Source of the DNA: Rhodoferax sp.
GTDB lineage: Bacteria; Pseudomonadota; Gammaproteobacteria; Burkholderiales; Burkholderiaceae_C
NCBI GenBank assembly: GCA_029865675.1
Contig: JARXAU010000102.1
Location: forward strand, 1 to 7,348
Direction of reading: 5' to 3'
Length of the DNA stretch: 7,348 nucleotides
Shown here: positions 6,493 to 7,348 of the stretch, in pieces
Position numbering within the stretch: position 1 is the first letter of the stretch
Layout: each line of letters opens with the position of its first letter
The notes under the pieces: generated by a model
The model's database searches: none
What the model was told of the DNA's origin: nothing
Seen by the model: only the letters and a program-made list of their open reading frames with translations
Made by a program: the position numbers and the translations under genes

Positions 6493-6993
6493 TCACCATG
6501 AGGTAAACCCACAGGCGGATGCCGCCGCGCGAACGTTGTTGTTGGTCAAGGTCAAGACACAGCTACTGCTCATACTGCCCTTGCCAGCCGCTTTGACCGT
6601 AAATGTCGCGGCCGTGGTGGTCACTTTGTAATTGAAGTAGCTACTTTGCGAAGGCGCCCAGGCGCTGAAGTCATTGAGCCCAGTGGCCGCGGTGGTACGG
6701 TCTGCGGGCAGCGCTGGTATGGTGGTTTCGCTTGTGTAGGTGGTGGGATAGGCCAGCGTTTTTTGAAACGTGTTTTCCAGGGCCAGGGCCATTCCCACCA
6801 AGTCGGAGGTGGCCGCCTGCGCCCGGCTTTTGGTCACGTAGCTTTGGTACGACGGGTAGGCGATAGCCGCCAAAATTCCGAGTATCGCCACCACAATCAT
6901 CAGCTCTATCAAGGTAAAGCCACCGTTTACGCGCTGGCGCTGGGTAGGACAGGGGGCGAAAAGACAGGGGGCGCGCGACAGCGAGAAATTCAT
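6493..6993 (-). CDS. pilE: PilE-type type IV pilin (166 aa)
   Basis: This is a classic type IVa pilin. The cleavage site is NGG^FTLIELMIVVAILGIL, with Gly25, Phe26 and Glu30 (+5), followed by AAIAYPSYQSYVTKSRAQA, the conserved pilin alpha-1 helix. Near the C-terminus, Cys145 and Cys161 bracket a D-loop-like segment that ends CGFTSW. The overall pattern (AYPSYQSYV..., then LENTFQKTLAYPTTY) resembles the PilE/ComP minor-pilin group, so it may be a minor pilin or the fibre subunit; sequence alone cannot decide. The leader of 25 residues is long for type IVa and contains Cys10 and Cys15; no ATG, GTG or TTG lies between the start and Gly25, so the ATG at 6993 stands. It is the first gene of the pilin operon, ten bases ahead of fimT. 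GGGGG adjoins the start codon in place of a normal ribosome site. Confidence 0.93.
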   Translation of the reverse strand: MNFSLSRAPCLFAPCPTQRQRVNGGFTLIELMIVVAILGILAAIAYPSYQSYVTKSRAQAATSDLVGMALALENTFQKTLAYPTTYTSETTIPALPADRTTAATGLNDFSAWAPSQSSYFNYKVTTTAATFTVKAAGKGSMSSSCVLTLTNNNVRAAASACGFTSW

Positions 6994-7009
6994 CCCCCAT
7001 CATAGGGGG
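6994..7009 (-). promoter_or_regulatory. C5/G5 hairpin abutting the pilE start codon
   Basis: On the minus strand CCCCC (7009-7005), TATGAT (7004-6999) and GGGGG (6998-6994) run directly into ATG at 6993. Folded in mRNA this gives a five-GC-pair stem with a six-base loop whose 3' arm touches the start codon. The G-run is also the only purine-rich tract that could serve as a ribosome site. Pairing could therefore limit pilE translation. This is inference from sequence only. Confidence 0.4.
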
Positions 7010-7021
7010 CAATGGACACCT

Positions 7022-7049
7022 TTTATAAATATATAACGGTTGCCACCAA
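7022..7049 (-). promoter_or_regulatory. Possible sigma70-type promoter for the pilin operon
   Basis: The most AT-rich stretch of the window lies here (about 7021-7037). Reading the minus strand, TTGGTG (7049-7044) and TATAAA (7027-7022) are separated by 16 bases, matching the -35 and -10 consensus at three and five of six positions. Transcription would start near 7014 and leave a leader of about 20 bases before pilE. I looked for a sigma54 site (GG and GC 10 bases apart, as in many pilA promoters) and found none. Moderate to low certainty. Confidence 0.35.
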
Positions 7050-7053
7050 ATGA

Positions 7054-7081
7054 ATGAAACAGCCGCCCCAGGCTGGTTCAT
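7054..7081 (-). terminator. Inverted repeat, probable terminator of the FAD monooxygenase gene
   Basis: ATGAA-a-CAGCC (7054-7064) pairs with GGCTG-g-TTCAT (7071-7081) around the loop GCCCCA, giving ten pairs with one mismatch. It begins ten bases past the monooxygenase stop. On the minus strand the GC-rich core is followed by TTTCATTCATTT, a broken T-tract. This fits a moderately weak intrinsic terminator that separates the monooxygenase gene from the pilin operon. The stem itself is clear; its terminator role is inferred. Confidence 0.55.
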
Positions 7082-7090
7082 ATCGCCTAT

Positions 7091-7348
7091 TCACCCACCC
7101 TTGTACAACCAGGGCACATCCAGCAAGCGCTGGCCCAGCGCCCGCATGGCAGCGTCGCGGCCCCAGCGTTGCAAGCCGGTAGCATGGAATATTTCGCCAT
7201 TGCGCTGCGCGCGCGCCTGCACGCGGGCGTTGCGGCGCCAGCGGGTGTGGGCGTAGCGCTCTAGCGCGGCCGCGTCGCCCAGGGTGGGTTGGGATAGCAC
7301 TTCGGCCAAGCTGGCGGCGTCTTCAATCGCCATGCCTGCGCCTTGGGC
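7091..7348 (-). CDS. FAD-dependent monooxygenase, C-terminal end (5' part outside window)
   Basis: Eighty-five residues of the C-terminus are visible, open to the window edge at 7348. They begin AQGAGMAIEDAASLAEVL, the conserved segment of UbiH/salicylate-hydroxylase-type flavin monooxygenases, in which the Gly-rich turn and the start of the following helix contact FAD. The tail RNGEIFHATGLQRWGRD...LLDVPWLY resembles tails I associate with single-component FAD hydroxylases of Comamonadaceae. Such enzymes use NAD(P)H and oxygen to hydroxylate aromatic or quinone-like substrates; which substrate cannot be told from this fragment. The ATG at 7333 is an internal Met inside the FAD motif, because the frame stays open and conserved upstream of it. 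Stop TGA is at 7091-7093. It is co-directional with the pilin genes but separated by a hairpin, so probably not co-transcribed. Confidence 0.85.
   Translation of the reverse strand, partial: AQGAGMAIEDAASLAEVLSQPTLGDAAALERYAHTRWRRNARVQARAQRNGEIFHATGLQRWGRDAAMRALGQRLLDVPWLYKGG

Noticed and set aside
6483..6512. GTG start at 6512 for fimT
   Set aside because: It overlaps pilE and lengthens the leader from 9 to 19 residues; the ATG at 6482 gives a normal FimT leader.
6999..7027. TATGAT (minus strand, 7004-6999) as a -10 box
   Set aside because: Transcription would start within pilE, and the -35 position at 17 bases (TATAAA) does not fit.
7010..7090. Sigma54 promoter ahead of pilE
   Set aside because: No GG/GC pair with ten-base spacing and TGGC/TTGC-like boxes was found; TGGCAACCGTTATA has the wrong spacing.
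7091..7333. A small complete 80-residue gene starting at 7333
   Set aside because: The frame continues to the window edge with conserved monooxygenase residues (AQGAG) before this Met, so it is a truncated larger gene.
1..7348. Mobile elements, CRISPR arrays, tRNA or rRNA
   Set aside because: Searched by eye for transposase-like frames, regularly spaced repeats and tRNA-like cloverleaf sequences; none seen, and almost all bases are taken up by recognisable genes.

Overview
The window reads as chromosomal DNA of a betaproteobacterium, most likely Burkholderiales and perhaps Comamonadaceae. This rests on the high G+C content, the style of the ArgD/ArgF, kynureninase and PilE/FimT/PilV/PilW proteins, and a monooxygenase tail I recognise from that group. 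No database search was possible, so the placement is inference. Coding density is very high. I see no RNA gene, CRISPR array, insertion sequence or phage gene.

The left block (1-2616, plus strand) is a compact metabolic operon. It holds the 3' end of argD (acetylornithine aminotransferase), which overlaps a complete argF (ornithine carbamoyltransferase) by ATGA. Five bases after argF comes a complete kynU (kynureninase). The first two enzymes are late steps of arginine biosynthesis; the third belongs to tryptophan/kynurenine breakdown.

The central block (2678-6993, minus strand) converges on kynU across a 61-bp gap. It is a type IV pilus gene cluster, read from right to left: pilE-type pilin, fimT/gspH-type minor pilin, pilV-type, pilW-type, and a very large (690-residue) protein with a PilX-like N-terminus. 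The genes overlap or sit 2-19 bases apart, so they very probably form one transcription unit. The products should be prepilins that are cleaved by PilD at the inner membrane and built into a pilus, with the minor pilins priming assembly and forming the tip. No pilY1 follows. The last slot is instead filled by the large protein, whose roughly 500-residue extracellular region is rich in Gly, Ser, Thr and Asn, has ten cysteines, and contains beta-solenoid-like stretches. This is the most interesting object here: a candidate tip adhesin or receptor pilin, similar in concept to Thermus ComZ. Several members also have unusual prepilin cleavage sites.

The right edge (7091-7348, minus strand) holds the C-terminal end of a FAD-dependent monooxygenase. 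A 97-bp gap separates it from pilE. That gap contains a good inverted repeat (likely terminator), an AT-rich probable promoter, and a C5/G5 hairpin that abuts the pilE start codon.
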